The notes under the pieces were generated by a model. The model was given only the letters and a program-made list of their open reading frames with translations, made no database searches and was not told the origin of the DNA. A DNA stretch of 64,000 bases from Staphylotrichum longicolle (Eukaryota; Ascomycota; Sordariomycetes; Sordariales; Chaetomiaceae): the NCBI GenBank assembly GCA_019096155.1, contig JAHCVI010000001.1, positions 8,060,001 through 8,124,000 of the forward strand, written 5' to 3'. Below, one piece after another: positions 10,021-20,605 of the stretch (the first letter of the stretch is position 1; each line of letters begins with the position of its first letter). The position numbers and the translations under genes are program-made.

Positions 10021-11526
10021 ATGGCGCCTTCTGATTCCCAGCGCGCACGGCAGGGAGGGGAGCGCTGTGTGGGCGGTGTCGGCCGTGTCAGCAGTGTTCC
10101 TCAGGACACGGGGCGGTCAGACGCGCCATCGCCCCGGCGCAGAAACGATGGTCAGTTTGATGATGGTTCTGCGTCTCTCCGTGACCAGAGGCTGATGGCT
10201 TTAATTTCAGAGTCCTGGGTCGAAGTAGCCTCGCAGCCCTCGTCGTCATCCTTATCGTCTATCGGAGACGACATCGTGACAACAGGGCTCAGGGTCGGCA
10301 GCAACTCGTATCCGCCCAGGCGAAGGCGGTCGCAACAACAACACCCCATGCCCGCGTCCTTCATCGTTGGGCACCCCGCGACCCAAGGCGGCGCAACCAG
10401 CAGCCAGGAGGAGTACGACGAGACAGAGAGCGAAGAGGACCGGGTCATGACCAGCTCAACCGAAGCGATACACCCAGCCGCAAATCTCCTCCGCCAACAA
10501 ACCCCCGCAAGGGCATCTGCTGTGGTTGATACAGACTCGGACAGCGACGATGATGAGAACGCAACAGCCCTCGGCCGGCCATCCAACACCCCCGTCTTCA
10601 GGCCTCAACCCAACGCCTTCTCACACCCTCCCTCCCACCTAACCCACCGCCACTCCACCGGCTCAGCGCCGTACCACCACCACCACCCCTCCCACCCCCG
10701 CCCACCCATGCCCAACCGCCCCCACAGCCGCTCCCACCGCGGACCCCCCAACTACATGTCACCCTCCTACCAAGCCGACAACGACGCCGCCCTGCGCGCC
10801 TCCCTTACGACCCTCCTCTCCTGTGCCGCCGCAGCCCGCGGCCTGCCCAAGCACGACGAGCGGCGCGCCACTCCCGGCGCTGGCGCCGGCGTCGTCCCCA
10901 GCTCCCAACCCATGGAGCTCCGCCTGGTCCCGGAATCCGAGCTCATGGCCCCGCCCACGACCCCGGCCTCGGGAGGCACCAAACACCCCGGCAGCGGCAC
11001 AGCAGCAGCAAAGACAGCATCCAACTCCTCCTCCCCCTCCGCTCCGGCCTCCACCTCAGGTCGGGAAGCGACCACAGCAGCGGAAAAGACCAAGCGCGCC
11101 GCGGCGCCGCAGGGCGGCAAGCCCGCGCGCGCGACCAAGAAGAAGCGCACCTCCTCCTCCTCCGCCGCCGCCGCCACCGCCACCCTGCTGGAAGGCGACG
11201 CCGCCGACGCGGCGCCCTTCTTCAGCGTCAGCCCGACGCTGCTCACGTGGGTCGTCAGCGCCGGCGTCGTCGTCCTCGTCTCGGTCGTCGGGTTCGGCGC
11301 CGGCTACGTCATCGGCCGCGAGGTGGGCAGGCAGGAGGGCGCCGCCGGCGTCTCCCTGACGGGCGGCTTCGGGTCGAGCGCCGCCGCGAACACGTCGTCC
11401 TCGGCGACGGCGGCGGCGGGGTGCGGGAGCGAGCTGGTGCGCGCTGGTGGTGGCGGCGGCGGTGGTGGTGCTGGCACCCTGAGGAGGATGCGGTGGGGCG
11501 CCGTGGGGAAGAGCGTGGCTGCTTGA
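10021..11526 (+). CDS. C-terminally anchored single-pass membrane protein with a candidate Atg8-interaction motif
   Basis: Single exon, 501 aa. Most of the protein is hydrophilic, low-complexity and rich in Ser, Pro and Ala. Near the N-terminus a compact conserved-looking block SESWVEVASQPSSSSLSSI contains W66-V-E-V69 preceded by acid and Ser, which fits the W-x-x-[LIV] Atg8-interaction consensus. An acidic Asp/Ser run lies near residue 180. One strong hydrophobic segment at about 408-432 (LLTWVVSAGVVVLVSVVGFGAGYVI) is followed by a basic-acidic junction (GREVGRQE) and a short Gly/Ala-rich tail. The layout is a long cytosolic N-terminus, one membrane span and a short tail, as in fungal mitophagy or ER-phagy receptors such as fission yeast Atg43. 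That parallel is inference from architecture only; I recognise no named domain. Confidence 0.75.
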   Translation: MAPSDSQRARQGGERCVGGVGRVSSVPQDTGRSDAPSPRRRNDGQFDDGSASLRDQRLMALISESWVEVASQPSSSSLSSIGDDIVTTGLRVGSNSYPPRRRRSQQQHPMPASFIVGHPATQGGATSSQEEYDETESEEDRVMTSSTEAIHPAANLLRQQTPARASAVVDTDSDSDDDENATALGRPSNTPVFRPQPNAFSHPPSHLTHRHSTGSAPYHHHHPSHPRPPMPNRPHSRSHRGPPNYMSPSYQADNDAALRASLTTLLSCAAAARGLPKHDERRATPGAGAGVVPSSQPMELRLVPESELMAPPTTPASGGTKHPGSGTAAAKTASNSSSPSAPASTSGREATTAAEKTKRAAAPQGGKPARATKKKRTSSSSAAAATATLLEGDAADAAPFFSVSPTLLTWVVSAGVVVLVSVVGFGAGYVIGREVGRQEGAAGVSLTGGFGSSAAANTSSSATAAAGCGSELVRAGGGGGGGGAGTLRRMRWGAVGKSVAA

Positions 11527-12765
11527 AGGACGTATGATGGGTTATATCACAACTTCCGAGGAGGAATGGAGAGGGGAGCGATCGATGGTAGGTGAAGAGG
11601 AAAGGTTAGCGACGATGATCGATGATCGATGATTTATACCCCAAAGACACGGGACCGGGTATGATGATTGGGTTTATAATGGATTGATGAGCCTGGATGC
11701 CACAGCTGGGGATGGGGCAAGGGATGGGTTACGAGGTATGTCGGTATGATTTGGGATGACGACTGGGAGAGATACATTTGGGCTTTGGGCTCTTGATTTC
11801 GGTTCACTTGCATCTGCGGTTTCTTTTGTTCGGGGATGGCTTCGACTGCACTCTGCGTTTTGAGTTTTGGGGGGTTTTGCTCGTTTGGTTTTGGAGATAC
11901 CGCCAGTTTCAGATCGTCTAGCAACAGCATACCACAATAGCACCACCTTGATCTAACTCCTTCTCAAAGTGACAGCAAACTGAGCGATGCGACTCTTTAA
12001 CACACGGCATTCATGATACATGGCACATGTTCAGAGAGGTGGCAGAAGATTTGGCAAAGATGATTAAGTTCCAGCTATCTATCAACTCGTACAATGCTGC
12101 CTGGGGTATTGACACTGTTGCAAAGTCAGGGCATCTCCGGGTATGGAATACTTACTAGGCAAACCAAAGCAAGCCATGTGTAAAATCGTCCGTGTACCTG
12201 TCGAGACACCACCATCCCTCGCCAACGCCGTCGCGGACCTGTCCCGGAAAATGGAAAACGCAAAATGACCCCCGGTAACCGTACCGTACAAACACGAAAT
12301 CAACCCAAACTTTTTGATGTAACCCACGGCAAAAGCCCTCGAACGCCCTCAGAACCCTCAGGAAGCCCGCAGACGGCGGAGGGAAAGATGGTGATCGAGG
12401 ACCAGCCACCCTTCCAACTCTGCCGTCAGTGATGCCCACAGAGCCCACGAGTCAACGAGCCCACAGAGTGCAAGGTACCCATCATTAGAACGTTGACTGA
12501 ACGCCAATGAGGCGAAGATCCGGCAAGCCACCAGCATCGCTCTGAGCCGATGCGTCAAGGAGCTGTCAAAGAGCAAACCAGCTCGACGAGTCAAGATCAA
12601 GCCCTCAGGTGTATCGCTGCTTCTTGCAAGAAGCTCTCTCTCAAAGCCCACGGCTCCCAGGTCGGGAGTTAGAGTTCAAAAGCCGACAACCCACAAGCCC
12701 TCAGATGGAACTGTGCAGTGCCCTCGTTCGTGATCCCTCGTGTGCAACTGTGCCATGCCACCTTC
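11527..12765. other. Convergent intergenic region
   Basis: It lies between the membrane protein gene (+) and NSR1 (-), so it should carry both 3' UTRs. An ATCGATG-type short repeat occurs near 11612-11632. No open frame has recognisable content, and no gene or RNA is supported. Confidence 0.5.
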
Positions 12766-14263
12766 TTAGAAGGTGATGCGCTTGCCCTGGAAGCCACCGC
12801 CGCCGCCACGGCCACCACCGAAGCCGCCACGGCCACCGCCGCGACCACCACCACGGCCGCCGAAGCCGCCACCGCCGCCGCGGCCACCGCCACGGCCACC
12901 GAAGCCACCGCGGCCGCCACCGCGACCACCACCACGGCCACCACCGAAACCGCCGCCACCGTTGTTGTCACGTGGCTTGGCATAGTCCAGACGGACGGGC
13001 CTGCCATCGAGGTCACCGCCGTTGAGAGAGTCGAAAGCGGTCTTGGCGTCCTCAATCGACGAGAAAGTCACATAGGCGAAGCCCTTGGGACGACCAGACT
13101 CCCTAGATGCATGGTCAGTAATTTGAGGGCGTCAGAATAGGACAGAAGGAGACTCACTGGTCCGTGGGGATACGCAGGCTCGCAACCTGGGCGACCTCGT
13201 TGAAGAAGTTGGAGACGGTCTCCTCGTTGGCGCTGAAGGGAAGGTTGCCGACGAAGAGGGTGTCGCTCTCGGGGCTGATGACATCGCCGTGCTTCTTGGC
13301 ACGGTCGGCAGCACGAGCGTTAGGGGCAGAGTCCGCGCTGGGCTTGGAGGCAAAGTCGAGACGCATGTCACGGCCCTGGAGGAAGGCACCGTTCTTCTCG
13401 TTGTACGCCTTCTCGGCGGCAGCGCCGTTCTCAAAGTCGACGTAGCCGAAGCCACGCGAGCGGCCAGTCTCCTTGTCGGAAACGACACGAGCACCAACAA
13501 TGCCCTCGAAGTTCTGGAACTCCTCGTACAGGGCGTTGTCATCAACACCCCAGCCGAGGTTACCAACCCAGAGGGTAGAGCTCTTCTCCTCCTCGGAGTC
13601 CGACTTGTTCTTCTTGGCCGAAGCCTCAGCAGCCTCGGGCTCCTCCTCAGCCTTCCTCTTCTTGGAGGGCTTCTCGGCAGCGGCAGGCTTCTCCTCGGCG
13701 GACTCGGACTCCTCAGACTCCTCCTCAGAGGAGTCGGAGTCAGAGCCGGACTCGCTCGAGTCCTCCTCATCGTCGTCGGACTGGATCGCGGAAGTTAGCA
13801 AGAAGATTTTCACTTGGCATGGTTGAAAAGAACTCACGTCAGACTCAGACTCGGTCTCGGCCTTCTTAGCCTTGCCATTGACCTCCTTGGTGGGCTTGGT
13901 GACCTTGGCGCCCGCCTCCTCGTCGGACTCGGAGTCAGAGTCAGAGTCAGAAGAGTCAGAATCAGAGCTCTCCTTAGCAGCGCCGTTGGTCTTGGCCTTG
14001 GGAGCCTCGGTCATCTCGACGTCAGACTCGGAGTCGCTGGCCTCCTCCTCAGAGCTGCTGGAGCTGGCCTCAGACTCAGACTCGGACTCGGACTCGGACT
14101 CGCTCTCCGACTCAGACTCGACCTTCTTGGACTTCTTGCTGACGGGCTTCTTGGCGACCTCCTTGACCGACTTAGCGGCCTTCTCAACCTTGGAAGCAAC
14201 GGCCTTGACGGGCGCAGGGGCAGCCTTCGCCTTGACGGCCTTGGTATCCTTGGTCTTGCCCAT
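12766..14263 (-). CDS. NSR1: Nucleolin-like nucleolar RNA-binding protein (NSR1/GAR2)
   Basis: Nsr1/Gar2/nucleolin act in the nucleolus in pre-rRNA processing and small-subunit assembly. Three exons: 14263-13838, 13780-13158 and 13102-12766, joined by introns with GTGAGT donors; lengths sum to 461 aa in frame. The N-terminal ~205 residues alternate Lys/Ala-rich segments with long Ser-Asp/Glu tracts (casein-kinase-II-like sites). RRM1 spans about 210-288 (RNP2 LWVGNL, RNP1 RGFGYVDF) and RRM2 about 315-395 (RNP2 LFVGNL, RNP1 KGFAYVTF). Intron 2 falls within RRM2. The tail (about 400-457) is an uninterrupted Gly-Arg RGG/FGG box ending FQGKRITF. Domain order and tail match the family exactly. The gene is divergent from the complex I subunit gene, with ATGs 479 bases apart. 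Confidence 0.95.
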
Positions 14264-14741
14264 GATGATGGATGTGGTGGAAAGTGAAGGGTATGAAGTT
14301 CTTTCCTGTGAAATGATGGACAAGTGGGTGAGGAAGGAGAGAGATGGGTAGGAGGAAAATTTCTGGAGGGGAGGAAGAAAAAGTCAGGCGGAAGCAGTGG
14401 CTGGGTGGCCGATAAGAGACAGAGATCAGAAACTTCGCGCCTTATCGCACTTTTTAAGCGGGGCTTCGGGCGGTGAGACGCGCGCCAAGCATTACCGGTG
14501 GGTTTCCGTCCGCGAACACACTAACCGTCTTGGGTTGTGGCCCTACCGCCTGTGAATTCAGGCATCCACTCTCGGGTCGGAAGCTTGGACGAAGCGCAGC
14601 TGCATTGGCTGCTCCGACGCAATTGAACATCTCGCGTGGGCAACTCCATTGCTGGGCCGAACCGAACTCCGCCGTCCAGCACTCCAACACACGACCTGCG
14701 CCGGTACACACAGAAACACCCGGCGTCGCCAATACAACACC
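14264..14741. promoter_or_regulatory. Shared divergent promoter of NSR1 and the complex I subunit
   Basis: The 478 bases between two opposing ATGs must hold both promoters and leaders. The NSR1 side (14264-14400) is purine-rich on the plus strand, so its leader is pyrimidine-rich, typical of ribosome-biogenesis genes. No TATA box is obvious. Confidence 0.6.
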
Positions 14742-15174
14742 ATGCCGACCCCCGAGTCCGAGGCCTTCCTGGCCAAGAAGCCCAAGGTCCCCCCCACCTT
14801 CGACGGCGTCGACTACGACGACACCAAGCGCCTCAAGCAGGCCCAGGACGCCATCATCCGCGAGCAATGGGTGCAGGTCATGATGGGACGGCTGGTGCGG
14901 GAGGAGCTGAGCAAGTGCTACTACCGGGAAGGAGTCAATCACCTGGAGAAGTGCGGTGCGCTGAGAGGTCAGTCCATCCCGGGGGAGAGGCGGAGGACCA
15001 TGGCAGGGGATTGGACATACCGGCCGTTGCAGAGCGGTTTTGAAAGATGGCAGATGTGGGCACAGTGCTAACGCAACGACAGAGCGATATCTCGACCTGC
15101 TCAAGAACGCTAAGGTCAAGGGCTACCTCTTTGAGCAGCAGAACTACTACTCGAAGGAGGGCCAGCAGCAATGA
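14742..15174 (+). CDS. NADH:ubiquinone oxidoreductase 12 kDa subunit (NDUFB10-type)
   Basis: An accessory membrane-arm subunit of mitochondrial complex I, corresponding to the Neurospora 12 kDa subunit and mammalian NDUFB10/PDSW. Exon 1 is 14742-14967, the intron begins GTCAGT, and exon 2 is 15083-15174; together 105 aa. Visible features are the N-terminal PESEAFLAKKPKVPPTFDGV segment, the central DAIIREQWVQVMMGRLVREE helix, and KCYYREGVNHLEKCG with two Cys. There is no cleavable presequence, as expected for this intermembrane-space-exposed subunit. The next gene, mL54, follows on the same strand 400 bases downstream. Confidence 0.93.
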
Positions 15175-15576
15175 AAGACGGAGCGAATGGGTGCGCCTGG
15201 AACTGCCGTTTAGGACCGGGCACAAGATCATGAACGATGGAGTGACCCGGGGGCTGCATAGGCGGGCGGAAGGCAGGGGAAGAGTGACGGCAGGTGTGGG
15301 ATCCCTCTATCAGGGATTGAGTTGTACATACAAGCAATTGAAACCTGTAAAACGCCACAGATTGCTGCAAAATATGTGCACATCACCAATTGAGCTGTTT
15401 TGGCTGGGTTCTCTGACCTTGTTGTCGTGGCTGAACCCAGTCCAGATGTCAAACTGCGCACCTGGTCCGTTCGAACCACCCTAGAAATTTTTAGCTGCCT
15501 CCAATTCCAACCCGCAACTTGACCCTGCAACTGGCGACCCAGCACCTCCAAACCACCACCACATCGCACGCCCACC
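15175..15576. promoter_or_regulatory. Spacer between complex I subunit and mL54 genes
   Basis: It holds the 3' UTR of the complex I subunit gene and the promoter and leader of the mL54 gene, both plus strand. The final 70 bases are rich in C and A, as in fungal leaders. Nothing else is seen. Confidence 0.5.
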
Positions 15577-16359
15577 ATGATCTGCCGAACCTGTCTTCGA
15601 CAAGCCGCAGGCTTCACCACTCGGCAATTCACAGTCCAGCCGCTCACGCGCACAACAATAGCAGCTGCTGCTGCTGCGACACGGACCTTCACCACAACCC
15701 TCCGCACGCGCAACGCCGCCCCATCACCAGCATCCGCCGCCCCAGCAGCAGTCTCGGCCGAGGGTGCGACACCAGACCCGGCGTCCGTCACTCCATCTCC
15801 CGCCGACCCCAAAGCCGCCCCCCTCTCGTCGTGCCCCGAGGGCACCGTGCTGAACGGCCTGAACTACTTCAAGGGCAAGACCGACCCCGTCGCGCTCCCG
15901 GACGAGGCGTACCCGGCTTGGCTGTGGAAGTGCCTGGAGGTGCAGAAGAAGGCCTCGGCGGCGGCCGACGCGGACGCAGGGGATGAATTCTGTACGTTTT
16001 TCCTCTTCTCCCTCTCTCTCACCTCTCTCACCTGTCCCCCCCCCCCCCAAACACAACAAAATCAAACATGACAACTAACCATTCCTCTCTCCCACACAAC
16101 AGCCAAGTCCAAGAAGCAGCGCCGCCTAGCGCTCAAGCGGCAGCGGCTGCAGGAGGCGCGGCTCCTCGCGTCGGGCGACCTCGCGGCGCTGGTGCCCAAG
16201 ATCCCGCTCCAGAAGCAGACGGTCAACCTCCCCTCGGCCGAGCCGGGCAACCTGGGGCAGGCGGTCGAGGCGGCGGAGAAGCGGGAGGACCTGCGGCGGG
16301 CGATGCGTAAGGAGCGGCGGGCCAAGATCAAGGAGAGCAATTACCTCAAGGCTATGTAA
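15577..16359 (+). CDS. MRPL37: Mitochondrial large ribosomal subunit protein mL54 (yeast Mrpl37)
   Basis: A structural protein of the mitochondrial 54S/large subunit. Exon 1 is 15577-15991 (donor GTACGT) and exon 2 is 16103-16359; together 223 aa. The N-terminus (MICRTCLRQAAGFTTRQF) is a basic presequence. The family core is LNGLNYFKGKTDPVALPDEAYPAWLW at about residues 88-113, followed by a Lys/Arg-rich helical C-terminus ending ESNYLKAM. The intron contains a poly-C run near 16038-16047. The acceptor is preceded by a CTAAC branch site. It is longer than yeast Mrpl37 because of a low-complexity Ala/Pro linker (about 30-85). Confidence 0.9.
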
Positions 16360-16724
16360 GGTGCTCGATCGGGAGGTTGTTTGGCGTGATCGGTTGGTTT
16401 GTGTTTGGAAGAGAGGGTGGGAGAATGGGTGGACGAAGGACGTCCGGATGTGTACAAACACTCTTGTATTTGTATGTATATTGGCACAGATACACCACGG
16501 CATAGACTCTGGTACTGTTTTTTGAGTTTTGAATCTTATTTTGATGCTATCTGTGGTTTCATAGCCGCCACTTGATCTGGCCCTGAAGTTGGCCCGTGGC
16601 TGGTATAATCATTACATACATGTATGGCAATGCCGATTTAGCTTCCCATCGGCCCATGATAGAATCAGAATGTGCCCTTGCACAAAACCTTCCGCAGGCC
16701 CCGACACAAATCCAAAGTTGAACC
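16360..16724. terminator. Convergent 3' ends of mL54 and TAF7
   Basis: The 365 bases between two opposing stop codons must contain both 3' UTRs and poly(A) sites. T-rich stretches near 16462-16480 and 16515-16545 are candidates. No gene is supported. Confidence 0.45.
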
Positions 16725-18311
16725 TTAATCGTCTTCCGTTTCTCCAATCGCCGACTTCTTGAGCAGAATCTCCGACTTGACGTTCCGGATCATGCCCTCG
16801 AGACGCTTGCGCATGATGGGCAAGGCCGACGCCGCCAGCTGGTCCTCGTACATCTTGAGCTGCTTTTTGAGAGTCGTAATCTCATTGCGGATGCCGGCCA
16901 CCTCCTCGTCGTCGCCCTCGTCCTCGTCTTCATCCTCATCTCCGTCCTCTTCTTCGTCTTCGTCGGACTCCTCTTCCTCGGCACCCTCCGCCTCCTCCTC
17001 GGCCTGCGGCGCGGGCGTGGCACCGTTGGCCGTACCGGGCGTGGTAGCGATGGCACCGCCGGGGGTGGCGAAATCGACGGCTGGCGTCTCGACGGCCTCC
17101 AAGAACTCGGCTTCGAGGGCGGCATCGTCGAATAAGCCATCTTCTTCTTCGGCCTGCTCCATGTCGGCGTCGCCAAAGTAATCGTCCGCCTCGCCCTCGG
17201 CGTCTTCCTCGTACTCCTCCTCTTCCTCCTCCTCGTCCGCGGTACCATCCTGCTTGCTGTCGATCCACTCCGTCCGGACGCTCAATGCCTCGCGGTCCGC
17301 AGAGAGCAAGCGGTCGACCTCGGCCTCCTTGTTCTTGATCTCCAGCTTGCTGAGGCGCTTGCGGAACCGGCGGTTTCGAGCATCGTGCATCGGCGGTGTG
17401 ATGCCGTGCGGCCACCTATGGCCGTGCTCGACCGCTTTGGGCAGGGGCGCCGTCTTGGCCTCCTCCTCGCTCTGGACTTGGGCAAAGACCATCAACATCT
17501 GGCAGATGTCTGAGGACTTGACCATGGCTTTCTTGTCCCACGTCTTCATGCCCTCGGTGATGGTGGGGAGGTCGAGTAGAATGGCGGCGTACAGCTGCCC
17601 TTTGACCATGACCGCCGCCCGGCGACCTTCGTCGTCTAGCCATTTGATGCTAAAGTCTGCGCCTCCTTGTGATTTGGGAACGCCGATCTGTTTGGCCTGG
17701 ACCGCTGCCCGCAGGTAGTCGCAGTGCTCGCCAGGCATCATGCGGAACAGGAACTGCTCCTCGATGACGGGGTCGACGTCACGATCCTCCGCCTCCGAGT
17801 CGTAGCCTTCGCCGAGCGGCTTTTGTGGGATCCGGCCGACAGGTTTGACCTTTAATGTGGGTTGTCTGACGAGGCCGGGAGTGGTCGGCTTCAGTGTGAT
17901 CTTTGTCTTCTTGGCTTGGTGCTCGAGGGCGGTGCCATTAGCAAGAGGAACGTCTTCGTCATCGTCGCTCTGCTCTCTTGTCCGCTTCTTCGCCGAGGGC
18001 TTGGACACCCTGCCGGCCTTGGTCTGGGTAGGAGTCCGGGCAGCCGGTGCCGTGGAAATCAAACTCGGACGCGCCATTAGGGTGGGTGGGTGGGCATCGG
18101 CTGGGGTCGATGGTTGTGATTTTGATACGAGCCTAATCTTCGGCGGGCCCTGAGACGGGGTCTGCGGCGCGGGGGAAGCGGACTGCTGAAACGAAGAGTT
18201 CGGGGTGATCATCGAAGATCCGGCGGTGGTGATGGAGGGACCGGATGTGGTGTTGGTGATTTTCAGGCTGGGCAGCCGCTTGGGAGGCGGCGGCTGCTGT
18301 GGAGCCTCCAT
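16725..18311 (-). CDS. TAF7: TFIID subunit TAF7 (TAFII55 domain)
   Basis: TAF7 is a TFIID component that pairs with TAF1 and regulates its activity during RNA polymerase II initiation. Single exon, 528 aa. The N-terminal ~175 residues are Pro/Ser/Thr/Lys-rich and disordered. The TAFII55 N-terminal domain spans about 180-325, with EEQFLFRMMPGEHCDYLR, a strand pair around FSIKWLDDEGRRAAVMVKGQ, DLPTITEGMKTWDKK and the HRWPHGITPPMHDARNRRFRKRL end. Long acidic tracts follow (about 355-475), then a C-terminal coiled coil ending near GETEDD, as in yeast Taf7. The start is the ATG at 18311. A second TFIID-type gene lies divergently 1.3 kb away. Confidence 0.93.
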   Translation of the reverse strand: MEAPQQPPPPKRLPSLKITNTTSGPSITTAGSSMITPNSSFQQSASPAPQTPSQGPPKIRLVSKSQPSTPADAHPPTLMARPSLISTAPAARTPTQTKAGRVSKPSAKKRTREQSDDDEDVPLANGTALEHQAKKTKITLKPTTPGLVRQPTLKVKPVGRIPQKPLGEGYDSEAEDRDVDPVIEEQFLFRMMPGEHCDYLRAAVQAKQIGVPKSQGGADFSIKWLDDEGRRAAVMVKGQLYAAILLDLPTITEGMKTWDKKAMVKSSDICQMLMVFAQVQSEEEAKTAPLPKAVEHGHRWPHGITPPMHDARNRRFRKRLSKLEIKNKEAEVDRLLSADREALSVRTEWIDSKQDGTADEEEEEEEYEEDAEGEADDYFGDADMEQAEEEDGLFDDAALEAEFLEAVETPAVDFATPGGAIATTPGTANGATPAPQAEEEAEGAEEEESDEDEEEDGDEDEDEDEGDDEEVAGIRNEITTLKKQLKMYEDQLAASALPIMRKRLEGMIRNVKSEILLKKSAIGETEDD

Positions 18312-19619
18312 ATTTGTTGACTGCGCCTGAAGAAAATGGGCACAGACTGTCGCCAGGGAATGATCAAAGAGTCACCGTGACAGTTGGCGGCGACCCTGGA
18401 TGGGGCTGTTTGCTTCAACAACGGACCGACGAGAGGGTGATTGTCGCGATGATGAGGTTGTCGCAGACTCGTTCCAACGTCGGAAGGAAAATGTCGCCTG
18501 TTGTAGTCTAGCTATCCGTCAATCGAGGCTGGAGCCTTGGTGATGTTTTGGTTGGTAAGCCGGATGGTGCCTGACTGCGGGAACGAACTTCGAGGATGCG
18601 ACGCGATACGCCTGGTTGTTGGAGTTGAGCACCCTGGCAATCCACGGCTTGGCAGTGGAGGTTTCCAATCGCTGGGGTGGTGAGACAAGGGTGCTGTGGA
18701 GACACTTGCAAGGATAGTACGGTGGGGTGAGAGGGACAAGAAGAGAAGGATTAGGGTTGGGGTTACAGGTGTCCTCAGAGTTGGGCAGTTGAAAGTTTGA
18801 AGGCTTTTTCTTCAAGTTCTGCTGAGAGTCGAAGAAAACTGGGAAGAGTGTTTGAAAGAGGTCCTGGGACCGGGGAGCACAACCTTTATGAGCGTTTGGG
18901 TTGCCGGGTTAGCCTAGGTGATTAAGTCCTGCAAGTCGCGTTGGTATGCGCTTTCGACGCAGTCTCAAATCTCGCGAAGTAAATAATGCAAAGCTACAGA
19001 CTCGAGACTTTTCAAGGAGTATAAACAAGGGCTCTCTCCCCGAGGTGATTCGAGGTCCGAATCCATGTGCTTCCTGCTTGTTCACACTTGTCTGTCGGCA
19101 GCAAGATTGTGACGAATCAGAAGTCGAGAATTAACGGCAGGGCCCACCCTTCCTCGCTATGCTCATGTCTGTCTGGAACTCGGAGCTGCACAGATCCATC
19201 CCGTCACCACGTCAACTCAAGGATCGAAAATCGAAGTCAGCAATTACGCGTTCAGTCAACATAAACAGAGTATTGACCCGGCTCATTTTGATTCAAAACT
19301 GCAGCAGAGTTGCCAACAAAGGTCGGGGCGGCGCGCAGGCGGAGGGAGGGAGCTTCGAGTGCAGTTGATGCACAGGCGACGGCCATGAACCAGCTCTCCG
19401 GTCGATGAGCAGCTTGTGACGAGGAACCGCTCGCCATCTTGATTACCGTCTCATTTTCAGAGAAGAAAATCTTACCACGCCAAATCGCCTCACTTTGCTT
19501 CTTCTATCTCCAATTTCAACCTCCATCAATCAACTCGAGCTGCTCAAACCCACCATCGACCAACCTCACTTTCACTCTTCATCATCAGAAGGTCGAACCA
19601 TACCATTCAAGAAGTCAAA
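18312..19619. promoter_or_regulatory. Divergent intergenic region between the two TFIID genes
   Basis: The 1.3 kb between TAF7 (-) and the TAF3-like gene (+) holds both promoters. The last 180 bases before 19620 form a pyrimidine-rich leader. No TATA box or additional open frame with recognisable content is seen. Confidence 0.5.
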
Positions 19620-20605
19620 ATGACGCCCCCACCACCGCTCTTCCACGCCCTCCTTCGCCCGGCCATCCTCCAGATTCTCCGCGCCACAGGCTATCACAGC
19701 GCCAAGACCTCCGTCCTCGACTCCGTCACCGACCTCGCTGTGCGCTACCTTCTGCACCTCTGCCAGCTCACCGCGCTCTACGCCTCTCACAACAACGAGG
19801 AGCTCCCACTACCACCCCCACCACTCCAGCTCCCATACCCAGCCGCGGCGGCCAGCCAACTCCCCAGCACCGAGGGCGAGGAACCCGGTCCCTCGACTAC
19901 CACCCCGGGACCGGCACCAGCGACAGCGACAGTGACAGCACCCACAGCAGCGGCAGCGGCAGCGGCAGCAACGGCGGCGGCAGCGATCAACCCGGTCATT
20001 CCTGCCCCGACGATCGTCGACGTGCGCATGGCGCTGCAGCGCGCGGGTGCGCTGCTCCCCGAGCGGATCGCCGAGGAGCAGGAGTACCTCGGCGAGGAGG
20101 ACACGCGCGGCGTGGACGGGTTCATCGCGTGGGCGATGGGTGGGCTGAATCGGGAGATCAAGCGGATCGCGCTGGATGGGAACGATGAGGCGGGGGATTA
20201 TTTGGATGGTGAGTTTTCTTTCCTTCTTCTTGAGCTGCCAGTTTGTTCAGGGTTGTGATGGTGTGGCTTTGTGGATGGTGCTGATTCCGGGTTTTTCTTT
20301 GGTGGTGGTGTGTAGCGCTCAAGAAGAAGCATAGCAAGAACGACGACGACTCCAAGTACCTGGGCACGCTGCTCGGGCGGAGCATCGAGTATGGCGACGT
20401 GCTGGTCGAGGGGGGCGAGTGCCCGAGCATTTTCGTGTGGGAGGAGCGGAGGCGGATGGCGGCGCAGAAGACGCCCGAGCCGCCGCTGCAGAGGGAGCAG
20501 GGCGACGTGAACGGCGACGGCGACGGGGAGGAATCGCGGCCGCCGAGCTCGGGACTGAGCTCGCTGGGAGACCGCAGCATTGCGGACGAGATGGATTTGT
20601 CGTAG
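19620..20605 (+). CDS. TFIID histone-fold subunit, TAF3/TAF8-like (bromodomain-associated domain)
   Basis: Bromodomain-associated (BTP) histone-fold proteins include TAF3 and TAF8, which pair with TAF10 in TFIID. Exon 1 is 19620-20208 (donor GTGAGT) and exon 2 is 20316-20605; together 292 aa. The histone fold is at residues 6-60: FHALLRPAILQILRATGYHS, then SVLDSVTDLAVRYLLHLCQL. A Pro/Ala-rich linker (about 63-125) follows. A second conserved block around VDVRMALQRAGALLPE and VDGFIAWAMGGLNREIKRIA lies before the intron, and the C-terminus contains DDDSKYLGTLLGRSIEYGDVLVEGG. No PHD finger is present, as in yeast Taf3. TAF3 versus TAF8 cannot be settled by eye. Confidence 0.85.

Noticed and set aside
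12718..13140. Plus-strand Ala/Thr-repeat frame
   Set aside because: It is the antisense image of the NSR1 Gly-Arg tail; such repeats keep several frames open.
13872..14351. Plus-strand Ser-rich frames
   Set aside because: They are antisense to the Ser/Glu/Asp tracts of NSR1.
15992..16102. Poly-C run near 16038 as a frame break in the mL54 gene
   Set aside because: It lies inside a clean GT-AG intron with a branch site, so it does not affect the protein.
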